This document shows, one piece after another, positions 9,283 through 18,361 of a stretch of DNA of 64,000 bases. This DNA is from Mycolicibacterium vulneris (GTDB lineage: Bacteria; Actinomycetota; Actinomycetes; Mycobacteriales; Mycobacteriaceae): assembly GCF_002104765.1 (NCBI RefSeq), contig NZ_NCXM01000008.1:149214-213213 (forward strand), given 5' to 3'. Under the pieces are notes generated by a model. It saw only the letters and a list, made by a program, of their open reading frames with translations. It made no database searches and had not been told where the DNA came from. Within the stretch, counting starts at the first letter, position 1. Each line of letters begins with the position of its first letter. Both the position numbers and the translations under genes were made by a program.

Positions 9283-10668
9283 ATGAGCCCCCAGCCAGGT
9301 ACCACAGCTGGACCGGAGCACCGTCACCAGGTCGTCATTATCGGCTCCGGGTTCGGCGGACTGAACGCGGCAAAGAAACTCAGGCACGCCAACGTCGACA
9401 TCAAACTGATCGCCCGAACGACGCATCACCTCTTCCAGCCGCTGCTCTACCAATTGGCGACCGGCATTGTCTCCGAAGGCGATATCGCGCCGCCCACCCG
9501 CGTCGTGCTGCGCAGGCAGCGCAACGTTCAGGTGCTGCTCGGCGACGTCACCCACATCGATTTGGAGGGCAAATTCGTGGTGTCCGACTTGCTCGGGCAC
9601 ACCTACGACACCCCCTACGACAGCTTGATCATCGCCGCCGGCGCCGGCCAGTCGTATTTCGGCAACGACCATTTCGCCGAATTCGCGCCCGGCATGAAGT
9701 CGATCGACGACGCCCTCGAGGTGCGTGGACGCATCCTCAGCGCGTTCGAACAGGCCGAGCGGTCTCGCGATCCGGAACGGCGGGCCAAGTTGCTGACGTT
9801 CACGGTGATCGGGGCCGGCCCCACTGGTGTCGAAATGGCCGGGCAGATAGCGGAATTGGCGACCTACACGCTGAAGGGCTCCTTCCGCCACATCGACTCG
9901 ACGAAGGCGCGGGTGATCCTGCTCGATGCCGCGCCCGCCGTGCTGCCGCCGTTCGGCGACAAGCTCGGTCAGCGTGCGGCGGCCCGGCTGGAGAAAATGG
10001 GCGTCGAGATCCAGCTGGGTGCGATGGTCACCGACGTCGACCGCAACGGCATCACCGTGAAGGATTCTGACGGCACCATCCGACGCATCGAGTCGGCCTG
10101 CAAGGTGTGGTCCGCCGGGGTGTCAGCCAGCCCGCTGGGCCGCGACCTGGCCGACCAGTCGTCGGTCGAACTGGACCGGGCCGGCCGCGTCAAGGTGCTG
10201 CCCGACCTGTCGGTCCCCGGCCACCCGAACGTGTTCGTCATCGGCGACCTGGCCGCCGTCGAAGGCGTGCCGGGAGTGGCGCAGGGCGCGATTCAGGGCG
10301 CCAAGTACGTCGCGAGCACCATCAAGGCCGAACTCGGCGGCGCCAACCCGGCCGACCGGGAGCCGTTCCAGTACTTCGACAAGGGCTCCATGGCGACGGT
10401 GTCGCGATTCTCCGCGGTGGCCAAGATCGGCCCGGTCGAGTTCAGCGGCCTGTTCGCCTGGTTCGCCTGGCTGGTGCTGCACCTGGTCTATCTGGTCGGG
10501 TTCAAGACCAAGATCAGCACGCTGCTGTCCTGGACGGTGACGTTCCTGAGTACCCGCCGCGGCCAGCTGACCATCACCGAGCAGCAGGCGTTCGCCCGGA
10601 CCCGGCTCGAGCAGTTGGCGGTGGCGGCCGCGGAGGCCAAGCGGCCGGCGGCCAGGCGGGCCAGCTAG
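9283..10668 (+). CDS. ndh: Type II NADH:quinone oxidoreductase Ndh
   Basis: A 461-residue single-subunit, non-proton-pumping NADH dehydrogenase (Rv1854c homologue) that passes electrons from NADH through FAD to menaquinone at the inner face of the membrane. FAD site VIIGSGFGGLNAA (about residues 20-32), NADH site VIGAGPTGVEMAGQ (about 178-191) and FAD-closing motif FVIGDLAAVEG (about 318) are intact. The hydrophobic C-terminal stretch FAWFAWLVLHLVYLVGF (about 388-405) serves as membrane anchor. In M. tuberculosis the urease operon lies downstream; here the Rv1847 homologue follows convergently after 69 bases. Confidence 0.96.
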   Translation: MSPQPGTTAGPEHRHQVVIIGSGFGGLNAAKKLRHANVDIKLIARTTHHLFQPLLYQLATGIVSEGDIAPPTRVVLRRQRNVQVLLGDVTHIDLEGKFVVSDLLGHTYDTPYDSLIIAAGAGQSYFGNDHFAEFAPGMKSIDDALEVRGRILSAFEQAERSRDPERRAKLLTFTVIGAGPTGVEMAGQIAELATYTLKGSFRHIDSTKARVILLDAAPAVLPPFGDKLGQRAAARLEKMGVEIQLGAMVTDVDRNGITVKDSDGTIRRIESACKVWSAGVSASPLGRDLADQSSVELDRAGRVKVLPDLSVPGHPNVFVIGDLAAVEGVPGVAQGAIQGAKYVASTIKAELGGANPADREPFQYFDKGSMATVSRFSAVAKIGPVEFSGLFAWFAWLVLHLVYLVGFKTKISTLLSWTVTFLSTRRGQLTITEQQAFARTRLEQLAVAAAEAKRPAARRAS

Positions 10669-10737
10669 CCGATCGGCGCTGGCGCCTCCGATGATGCTGC
10701 CGGACAACGCAATTCATCGCGGCCCAAGCGAAGCTGA

Positions 10738-11190
10738 TCAGCCCTCGCGAATCTCGAGATTCTGCAGCCGCACCTGACCGCGGGCGACGACCCGGTCGTC
10801 GCTGTCGGTGATGGTGACCAACCACAGTTGCTGGCTTCGGCCGCGGTGGATCGGCTCCACGGTGCCGTACACCATGCCCGAGCCGATGGAGCGCAAAAAG
10901 TCGGTGTTGTTGTTGACGCCCACCACGTTTCCACCGCCGCGGGTGGCCAGCCACGTGTAGGCGGCCACGCTGGCCATGCTCTCGATCATCGAGCAGTAAA
11001 CGCCACCGTGAACCAAACCCATCGGCTGCAGCAGCTTGGGTGTCACCTCCAGCTGGGCGCGGGCCCCGTCGGGGCTGAGTTCGGTGAATTGCAGCCCGAT
11101 CTCGCGGTCGAAGGGTGCGGCGAAGTCCGGCGGGAGGATCGTTTTCTGCGGCTCTGGCACGTCAATGTGTCTACACCATGGCCTCGGCAC
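10738..11190 (-). CDS. PaaI-type hotdog thioesterase (Rv1847-like)
   Basis: A hotdog-fold acyl-CoA thioesterase of the PaaI/YdiI type, homologue of Rv1847. The core GLVHGGVYCSMIESMAS (about residues 58-74) carries the HGG catalytic loop and the acidic helix residue; NNTDFLRSI and the C-terminal VARGQVRL strand complete the domain. The longest frame begins at GTG 11190 (150 residues); an in-frame GTG at 11160 (140 residues) matches the length I recall for Rv1847 and may be the true start. No strong ribosome site marks either. It lies directly downstream of the MrsI-like RNA on the same strand. Confidence 0.85.
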   Translation of the reverse strand: MPRPWCRHIDVPEPQKTILPPDFAAPFDREIGLQFTELSPDGARAQLEVTPKLLQPMGLVHGGVYCSMIESMASVAAYTWLATRGGGNVVGVNNNTDFLRSIGSGMVYGTVEPIHRGRSQQLWLVTITDSDDRVVARGQVRLQNLEIREG

Positions 11191-11215
11191 GCCCTCGCGG
11201 CGGATTCCGGCCCGG

Positions 11216-11319
11216 AAAACGGCTGAGCCCCGCGCCTCGAAGGCGCGGGGCTCGCCGATCGAGTAGACCGGGGGTCGCTGCAGCCCTCAGGACTCTCACA
11301 CGGTCCGTTATCGCTCGAC
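11216..11319 (-). ncRNA. mrsI: MrsI-like IdeR-controlled small RNA (ncRv11846 homologue)
   Basis: A transcript of about 104 nucleotides is predicted leftward between the thioesterase and blaI. It begins 7 bases after a -10 TATGCT (11331-11326) spaced 18 bases from a -35 TTGCAA (11355-11350), with an IdeR box filling the spacer. It ends at a perfect 13-bp GC-rich stem-loop (11253-11225) followed by AGCCG and TTTT. Position, strand and iron-box control match MrsI, the iron-sparing small RNA of M. tuberculosis located between Rv1846c and Rv1847. Ends are inferred from promoter and terminator, not mapped. Confidence 0.8.
11225..11253 (-). terminator. 13-bp perfect stem-loop terminator of the MrsI-like RNA
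   Basis: Arms GAGCCCCGCGCCT and AGGCGCGGGGCTC pair fully around CGA. On the minus strand a TTTT run begins 6 bases past the stem. Lying upstream of both flanking protein genes, it makes sense only as the end of a separate transcript. Confidence 0.8.
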
Positions 11320-11328
11320 TCGATCAGC

Positions 11329-11347
11329 ATAGGCAAGGCTGCCCTAA
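11329..11347. promoter_or_regulatory. IdeR box controlling the MrsI-like RNA
   Basis: ATAGGCAAGGCTGCCCTAA matches the mycobacterial IdeR consensus TTAGGTTAGGCTAACCTAA at 14 of 19 positions, including the central AGGCT and terminal CCTAA. It sits exactly between the predicted -35 and -10 of the leftward small RNA, the arrangement for iron-dependent repression. Confidence 0.75.
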
Positions 11348-11413
11348 CTTTGCAAGGGTATGTTCGTCTTGTGCGCGGCGGGGGCGCGGTGGCCGTGATT
11401 TGTCAGCCTTTCG

Positions 11414-11430
11414 TACGACCGTCGGTAGTA
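11414..11430. promoter_or_regulatory. Candidate BlaI operator
   Basis: TACGACCGTCGGTAGTA is a 17-bp near-palindrome (7 of 8 arm positions pair) 43 bases upstream of the blaI start. TAC/GTA-ended dyads of this kind are the known target of BlaI-family repressors, so autoregulation is likely. Confidence 0.65.
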
Positions 11431-11473
11431 AGCCGGAGTACGCTTGATTCGACGCTCAGGAGATGAACGAACT

Positions 11474-11893
11474 ATGGCCAAACTGACTCGGCTGGGGGAC
11501 CTGGAACGGGCCGTCATGGACCATCTGTGGTCCACGCCCGAGCCTCAGACCGTTCGCCAAGTCCATGAGGCGTTGTCGGCGCAGCGTGACCTCGCCTACA
11601 CCACGATCATGACCGTGCTGCAACGGCTGGCCAAGAAGAACCTGGTCTCCCAGATCCGCGACGACCGGGCGCACCGGTACGCACCGGTGCACGGTCGCGA
11701 CGAGCTGGTCGCCGGACTCATGGTGGACGCGCTGGCCCAGGCTGAGGATTCCGGCGACCGTCAGGCCGCGCTGGTGCACTTCGTCGAACGCGTCGGCGCC
11801 GACGAGGCAGAGGCGCTGCGGCGCGCACTCGCCGAACTGGAAGCCAATCAACGCAATAACTCGCCATCTGCTGGCGCAGCACCGGAGGGCTGA
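11474..11893 (+). CDS. blaI: BlaI-family transcriptional repressor
   Basis: A 139-residue winged-helix repressor (Rv1846c homologue) of the BlaI/MecI family, which controls beta-lactamase and respiratory genes in M. tuberculosis. The N-terminal domain (GDLERAVMDHLW, TVRQVHEAL, YTTIMTVLQRLAKKNLV; residues 5-65) is the DNA-binding part, followed by a helical dimerisation region. The ATG at 11474 is preferred over an in-frame upstream ATG at 11444 because the conserved MAKLTRLGDLE start and the AGGAG sequence fit it. It is followed after 14 bases by the BlaR-like protease. Confidence 0.94.
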   Translation: MAKLTRLGDLERAVMDHLWSTPEPQTVRQVHEALSAQRDLAYTTIMTVLQRLAKKNLVSQIRDDRAHRYAPVHGRDELVAGLMVDALAQAEDSGDRQAALVHFVERVGADEAEALRRALAELEANQRNNSPSAGAAPEG

Positions 11894-11907
11894 GGGACAC
11901 TAACTGT

Positions 11908-12858
11908 GTGTCCGCGCTGGCTTTCATCATTCTCGCGGTGCTACTGACCGGCCCGGTGCCGGCTATGTTGGCACGCGGGCGCTGGCCGCTGCGCGCTCCC
12001 CGCGCCGCTATGGTGCTCTGGCAAGCCGTCGCGCTGGCCGCGGTGCTGTCGGCGTTCAGCGCCGGTATCGCGATCGCCACCCGATTGCTGATGCCCGGCC
12101 GCGACGGGCGCCCCACGACCAGCATCGTCGGCGCCGCCGATCGCCTCGGCTGGCCGCTGTGGACGGTCTACATCAGTGTTTTTGCCCTGACCGTGCTGGT
12201 CGGCGCCCGGTTAATGGTCGCGGTGATCCGAGTGGCCATTGCCAACCGGAAAAGACGGGCACACCACCGCATGGTGGTCGACCTGGTCGGGGTCGGCCAC
12301 GGCGCGGCGCTGTCCCAGCCCTGCGCCCGCACGCGCGATCTCCGCGTGCTCGACGTGCCGCAACCGCTCGCCTACTGCCTGCCCGGCGTGCGCAGCCGGG
12401 TGGTGGTCAGCGAGGGAACGCTGACCACGCTCGCCGACGCCGAGGTCGAGGCGATCCTCACCCACGAGCGCGCCCACCTGCGGGCGCGGCACGACTTGGT
12501 GCTGGAGGCCTTCACCGCGGTGCACGCGGCCTTCCCGCGGTTGGTCCGCAGTGCCAACGCGCTCGGCGCGGTCCAGCTTCTGGTCGAATTGCTCGCCGAC
12601 GACGCGGCGGTCCGCGCCGCGGGTCGCGCTCCCCTGGCCCGGGCGCTGGTCGCGTGCGCATCGGGGCGGGCTCCGTCGGGCGCGCTCGCGGCAGGCGGCC
12701 CCAGCACGGTGGTCAGAGTGCGCCGGCTGGGGGGACGCGGCAACAGCCCGCTGCTGTCGGCGGCCGCATACCTGGCCGCGGCGGCGGTGTTCGTGGCGCC
12801 CACCGTCGCGCTGGCCGTCCCGTGGCTCACCGAGCTGGAACGCTTGTTCAACCTCTGA
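11908..12858 (+). CDS. BlaR-like M56-family membrane metallopeptidase (Rv1845c-like)
   Basis: A 316-residue membrane protein of peptidase family M56, homologue of Rv1845c, the presumed sensor-protease that inactivates BlaI. Transmembrane segments occur at about residues 2-18, 32-55, 85-108 and near the C-terminus (AAAYLAAAAVFVAPTVALAVPW). The zinc-protease motif HERAH (about residue 185) is intact, followed by a family aspartate region (LLADDAAVRAAG). There is no penicillin-binding domain, unlike staphylococcal BlaR1, so the signal is presumably different. GTG start, 14 bases after blaI. Confidence 0.9.
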   Translation: MSALAFIILAVLLTGPVPAMLARGRWPLRAPRAAMVLWQAVALAAVLSAFSAGIAIATRLLMPGRDGRPTTSIVGAADRLGWPLWTVYISVFALTVLVGARLMVAVIRVAIANRKRRAHHRMVVDLVGVGHGAALSQPCARTRDLRVLDVPQPLAYCLPGVRSRVVVSEGTLTTLADAEVEAILTHERAHLRARHDLVLEAFTAVHAAFPRLVRSANALGAVQLLVELLADDAAVRAAGRAPLARALVACASGRAPSGALAAGGPSTVVRVRRLGGRGNSPLLSAAAYLAAAAVFVAPTVALAVPWLTELERLFNL

Positions 12859-12958
12859 CGCAGCCGAGGGCCGATCACCCCGGGCGCCCAACTGTTCGCT
12901 GTGCCACAGTGTCACCGAAAGCTTTTCGGAAAAGTTCTCCAAATTGAGAGGCGAAAAC

Positions 12959-14428
12959 ATGAGTTCGTCGGATGCCCATTCCAGTTCCACGACCGGCACC
13001 GCACAGATCGGCGTCACGGGCCTGGCCGTCATGGGCTCGAACCTCGCCCGCAACTTCGCCCACCACGGCTACACCGTGGCGCTGCACAACCGCTCGATCG
13101 CCAAAACCGATGCGCTGCTCAAAGAGCACGGCGACGAGGGCAACTTTGTCCGCTCCGAGACGATCGAAGAATTTCTGGACGCGCTGGAGAAACCTCGCCG
13201 GGTGATCATCATGGTCAAGGCGGGCGACCCCACCGACGCCGTCATCAACGAGCTCGCCGACGCCATGGAATCCGGCGACATCATCATCGACGGCGGCAAC
13301 GCGCTCTACACCGACACCATCCGCCGCGAGAAGGCGATCCGCGAGCGCGGCCTGCACTTCGTCGGCGCGGGCATCTCCGGCGGTGAGGAGGGAGCGCTCA
13401 ACGGCCCGTCGATCATGCCGGGCGGCCCGGCCGAGTCGTACAAATCGCTGGGCCCGCTGCTCGAGGAGATCTCCGCACACGTCGACGGCGTGCCGTGCTG
13501 CACCCATATCGGCCCCGACGGCGCCGGTCACTTCGTCAAGATGGTGCACAACGGCATCGAGTACTCCGACATGCAGCTGATCGGCGAGGCCTACCAGTTG
13601 TTGCGCGACGGCCTGGGCAAGACCGCTCCCGAGATCGCCGACGTGTTCGCCGAGTGGAACTCCGGCGACCTGGACAGCTTCCTGATCGAGATCACCGCGC
13701 AGGTGCTGCGCCAGACCGACGCCAAGACGGGCAAGCCGCTGGTCGACCTCATCCTCGACGAGGCCGAGCAGAAGGGCACGGGGCGCTGGACCGTGAAGTC
13801 GGCGCTCGATCTGGGTGTGCCGGTGACAGGTATCGCCGAGGCCGTGTTCGCCCGCGCGCTGTCCGGTTCGGTCGCACAGCGCAAGGCCACCACCGGGCTG
13901 GCCTCCGGTCAGCTGGGCGAGAAGCCAAGTGACGCAACCCAGTTCATCGACGACGTGAGCAAGGCGCTGTACGCCTCGAAGATCATCGCCTACGCGCAGG
14001 GCTTCAATCAGATCCAGGCGGGCAGCGCCGAGTACGACTGGGGCATCACGCCCGGCGACATGGCGACGATCTGGCGCGGCGGTTGCATCATCCGGGCGAA
14101 GTTCCTCAACCGGATCAAGGAGGCGTTCGACGAGAATCCCGACTTGCCGACCCTGATCGTCGCGCCCTACTTCCGCAGTGCCATCGAGGAATCCATCGAC
14201 AGCTGGCGTCGCGTCGTGGTGAAGGCCACCGAACTCGGCATCCCGATCCCCGGCTTCGCCTCCGCGCTGTCCTATTACGACGCGCTGCGCACCGAGCGGC
14301 TGCCGGCGGCGCTCACCCAGGGCTTGCGGGACTTCTTCGGCGCGCACACCTACGGGCGCATCGATGACGACCCGGACAAGCGCTTCCACACACTGTGGAG
14401 CGGAGACCGCTCCGAAGTGCCCGCGTAG
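12959..14428 (+). CDS. gnd1: 6-phosphogluconate dehydrogenase, decarboxylating (Gnd1)
   Basis: A 489-residue enzyme (Rv1844c homologue) of the oxidative pentose phosphate pathway, converting 6-phosphogluconate to ribulose-5-phosphate with NADP reduction. The N-terminal Rossmann motif GVTGLAVMGSNLARN (about 17-31), the substrate loop GAGISGGEEGALNGPSIMPGG, the catalytic lysine region HFVKMVHNGIEY and the long helical C-terminal domain ending in the HTLW segment are all present. Start chosen at ATG 12959; a longer open frame to the left overlaps blaR and is not coding. Confidence 0.97.
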   Translation: MSSSDAHSSSTTGTAQIGVTGLAVMGSNLARNFAHHGYTVALHNRSIAKTDALLKEHGDEGNFVRSETIEEFLDALEKPRRVIIMVKAGDPTDAVINELADAMESGDIIIDGGNALYTDTIRREKAIRERGLHFVGAGISGGEEGALNGPSIMPGGPAESYKSLGPLLEEISAHVDGVPCCTHIGPDGAGHFVKMVHNGIEYSDMQLIGEAYQLLRDGLGKTAPEIADVFAEWNSGDLDSFLIEITAQVLRQTDAKTGKPLVDLILDEAEQKGTGRWTVKSALDLGVPVTGIAEAVFARALSGSVAQRKATTGLASGQLGEKPSDATQFIDDVSKALYASKIIAYAQGFNQIQAGSAEYDWGITPGDMATIWRGGCIIRAKFLNRIKEAFDENPDLPTLIVAPYFRSAIEESIDSWRRVVVKATELGIPIPGFASALSYYDALRTERLPAALTQGLRDFFGAHTYGRIDDDPDKRFHTLWSGDRSEVPA

Positions 14429-14463
14429 CCGGGTGACACCAGAGGGCGTGGAAGGGGGCTTGA

Positions 14464-15918
<1,455 letters not shown>

Positions 15919-16086
15919 CACGCGCCGGCTGGGCATCCCCTGTCCGAAGAGGAGCTGTTGAACTGCGACACGGTCGGCGACCTACAGGCCGCGATCGCCG
16001 CGAAACCTCGCGATAGTGAACTGGCCGCCGGGATGGCGCCCGACTACAGCGGCTCCGAATCCGTGATCGGCGCCTCCAGCGCGTAG
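15919..16086 (+). pseudogene. mbtL: 3' remnant of an acyl carrier protein gene resembling mbtL
   Basis: Immediately after the guaB1 stop, in the same frame, the sequence reads on for 55 codons. The piece LSEEELLNCDTVGDLQAAIA (from base 15940) followed by AKPRD is nearly the C-terminus of MbtL, the acyl carrier protein that delivers the mycobactin acyl chain (recalled M. tuberculosis end: LSEEELLTCDTVGELEAAIA). The first two thirds, including the phosphopantetheine serine, are missing, and there is no start or ribosome site. The open frame runs 43 bases into the 3' end of convergent mbtK. A deletion joining guaB1 to mbtL explains it. Confidence 0.78.
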
Positions 16087-16670
16087 AGCGCCATGCGCCG
16101 GTTCGTCGTGTCGTACTCGCCGAGGAACTTGCATCCGGCGTACTCGCACAGCCGGCGCGCGGTGGTGTTGCGGTGATCGGGGTCGAACATGATCCGCCGG
16201 CACCGCGGCTCCGCCGAGAAGACGCTGGCCACGATCCGGGGCAACAGCATCGGGCCCAGGCCGCGGTTCACCAGGTTCAGGTCGGCGATGGCGGCGTGCA
16301 GCCCCAGGTCGTAGGGCTCGGCGTCATAATAGCGGGATATCAGATCCTTTGCGCCCCAATAGAGTTCGAGGTAGGCGCGAGGTATGCCTCGCAAGCTGCC
16401 GAGCAACGGCAGCGAATACGTCCCGTCCAGCTGGGCGCTCAGGTGCTGGCGCCACCGGGTCGCCGGCCAGTCGTATTCCCACGCCTGCGCCAAATGCGGG
16501 CGGTTCATCCACTCGGTCACCATGTCCGCGTCCTCGAGCTGCGCCACGCGCATGCCGAACGGCGGATCGAGGCTGGGAACCGGTGGGCGGGGAATGCACG
16601 CCACCTCGTCGGGAATGTCGAAGCGTTCGCGCGGGAGGACCTGAATGGACGGCGTCTGAGCGTCGGGCAT
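16044..16670 (-). CDS. mbtK: MbtK, mycobactin lysine N6-acyltransferase
   Basis: A 208-residue GNAT-family protein strongly similar to Rv1347c (MbtK), which transfers the long acyl chain from an acyl carrier protein to the epsilon-amino group of lysine during mycobactin synthesis. Diagnostic segments are [58 protein letters not shown] (acetyl-CoA-binding region) and [20 protein letters not shown]. In M. tuberculosis it lies far away beside mbtL, mbtM and mbtN; here it stands alone between guaB1 and Rv1842c. An IdeR box is 22 bases upstream of the ATG. Confidence 0.93.
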   Translation of the reverse strand: MPDAQTPSIQVLPRERFDIPDEVACIPRPPVPSLDPPFGMRVAQLEDADMVTEWMNRPHLAQAWEYDWPATRWRQHLSAQLDGTYSLPLLGSLRGIPRAYLELYWGAKDLISRYYDAEPYDLGLHAAIADLNLVNRGLGPMLLPRIVASVFSAEPRCRRIMFDPDHRNTTARRLCEYAGCKFLGEYDTTNRRMALYALEAPITDSEPL

Positions 16671-16691
16671 AGTGCGCAGAGCGTACCTGAG

Positions 16692-16710
16692 TAAGGTTAG
16701 CCATACTTTA
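16692..16710. promoter_or_regulatory. IdeR box of mbtK
   Basis: On the minus strand TAAAGTATGGCTAACCTTA matches TTAGGTTAGGCTAACCTAA at 14 of 19 positions with an intact GGCTAACC core. Its position 22-40 bases upstream of mbtK places it over the promoter, predicting repression when iron is plentiful. Confidence 0.82.
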
Positions 16711-16856
16711 GTTGGCCCGGGTCGGCGGCCGAATTCGAACGAGCGACCCCGTAGCCGGGGTTGGGCGGCGCCGTGCGGCCGCGGCCCGGGCTAGCATATG
16801 ACAGCAAAGACGGACGCAACCGCGGCCGTCAGCCTCCAGGCAGCGAAAGGATCGAC

Positions 16857-16994
16857 GTGCCGCAGGCACCCGTGCCAGCCATCGGCTTGCGGGCGCACGG
16901 GCCGTCAGCCGAATCGCCCGATGCGGAGCCTCCTTCCGCGCCGTCTCCGCTCATCAAGCCTGACCTCTCGGCCGGCCGGCGGCGTCGTTCATGA
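16857..16994 (+). CDS. Possible 45-codon upstream ORF coupled to the Rv1842c homologue
   Basis: A short frame begins at GTG 16857 with AAAGGA six bases upstream and ends in a TGA that overlaps the next ATG (ATGA, 16991-16994). The product would be a 45-residue Pro/Ala/Ser-rich peptide with a basic end (RRRRS), without a recognised family. The overlap suggests translational coupling, as with the next gene pair. It could equally be untranslated leader of this operon. The rest of the 16711-16856 stretch shows no gene. Confidence 0.35.
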   Translation: MPQAPVPAIGLRAHGPSAESPDAEPPSAPSPLIKPDLSAGRRRRS

Positions 16995-18361
16995 ACGTCA
17001 CCGTCACCGTGATCAGCGTTGTGGCGATCGCGGTGCTCATCTTCGGCAACGCCGTCTTTGTCGCCGCCGAGTTCTCGCTGACCACCCTGGACCGCAGTGC
17101 GGTCGAGGCCAACGCGCGTGGCGGCGGACGCCGCGATCGCTGGATCCGTTACGCGCACCACCGGCTGTCGTTTCAGCTGTCGGGCGCGCAGCTGGGTATC
17201 TCGATCACCACGCTGGCGGCCGGTTACCTGACCGATCCGATGGTGGAGGACTTGCCGCACCCGTGGCTGGATGCGATCGGCATACCCGACAAGGTCGGCG
17301 ACGCAATCATGGCCTTCCTGGTGCTGGTGATCGTGACGTCGGTGTCGATGGTGTTCGGCGAGCTGGTTCCCAAGTACCTGGCGGTGGCGCGTCCGCTGTC
17401 GGCGGCCCGCGCCGTCGTGGGGGCCCAGCTGTTGTTCTCGCTGCTGCTGACCCCGGCGATCCGGCTGACCAACGGAGCGGCGAACTGGATCGTGCGCCGG
17501 CTCGGCGTCGAACCGGCCGAAGAGCTGCGCTCGGCACGGTCCCCGCAGGAGCTGTTGTCGCTGGTGCGTTCGTCGGCGCGCAGCGGTTCCCTGGACGCCG
17601 CGACGGCGGCCCTGGTGCGGCGCTCGTTGCAGTTCGGAGCCTTGAGCGCCGAGGAGCTGATGACGCCACGGTCCAAGATCGTGGCACTGCAGACCGATGA
17701 CACGGTCGCCGACCTGGTGACCGCGGCCGCCGAGTCCGGCTTCTCCCGCTTCCCGATCGTCGACGGCGACCTCGACGAGACGGTCGGCATCGTGCACGTC
17801 AAGCAGGTGTTCGCCATCCCGCGGACCGAACGCGCCCGCACGCGGCTGATCACGGTGGCCCAACCGGTTCCGAAGGTGCCGTCAACCCTGGACGGCGACG
17901 CGGTGATGGCCGAGATCCGGGCCAACAACCTGCAAACCGCGCTGGTCGTCGACGAATACGGCGGCACCGCCGGGATGGTGACCGTCGAGGACCTGATCGA
18001 GGAAATCGTCGGCGACGTCCGCGACGAGCACGACGACGCGACTCCGGACGTGGTGCCCGCCGGCTCCGGCTGGCGGGTCTCGGGCCTGCTGCGCATCGAC
18101 GAGGTGGCCGCCGCCACCGGCTTTCGGGCGCCCGAGGGCCCCTACGAGACCATCGGCGGGCTGGTGCTGCGCGAGATCGGTCACATCCCGGTGGCCGGCG
18201 ACACGGTCAAGCTGCCCGCGCTGGACGCCGACGGCCTGCTGGACGCGGTGACGCGTTGGCAGGCCACGGTGATCCGGATGGATGGGCGCCGGATCGACCT
18301 GCTCGAGCTGATCGAACTGAGCAGTGCCGGTGATGTCCCCGCGACCGGGGCGCACCGATGA
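16991..18361 (+). CDS. CNNM/CorC-type membrane protein with CBS pair (Rv1842c-like)
   Basis: A 456-residue membrane protein (Rv1842c homologue). An N-terminal CNNM (DUF21) domain with about four hydrophobic helices (residues 1-170) contains the signature [21 protein letters not shown] cytoplasmic CBS pair (about 215-325, [10 protein letters not shown] and [22 protein letters not shown]) and a C-terminal CorC_HlyC domain (about 345-430) follow. Relatives are linked to magnesium or cobalt efflux or, in some mycobacterial proteins, membrane-protein homeostasis. It overlaps the next paralogue by four bases. Confidence 0.92.
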   Translation: MNVTVTVISVVAIAVLIFGNAVFVAAEFSLTTLDRSAVEANARGGGRRDRWIRYAHHRLSFQLSGAQLGISITTLAAGYLTDPMVEDLPHPWLDAIGIPDKVGDAIMAFLVLVIVTSVSMVFGELVPKYLAVARPLSAARAVVGAQLLFSLLLTPAIRLTNGAANWIVRRLGVEPAEELRSARSPQELLSLVRSSARSGSLDAATAALVRRSLQFGALSAEELMTPRSKIVALQTDDTVADLVTAAAESGFSRFPIVDGDLDETVGIVHVKQVFAIPRTERARTRLITVAQPVPKVPSTLDGDAVMAEIRANNLQTALVVDEYGGTAGMVTVEDLIEEIVGDVRDEHDDATPDVVPAGSGWRVSGLLRIDEVAAATGFRAPEGPYETIGGLVLREIGHIPVAGDTVKLPALDADGLLDAVTRWQATVIRMDGRRIDLLELIELSSAGDVPATGAHR

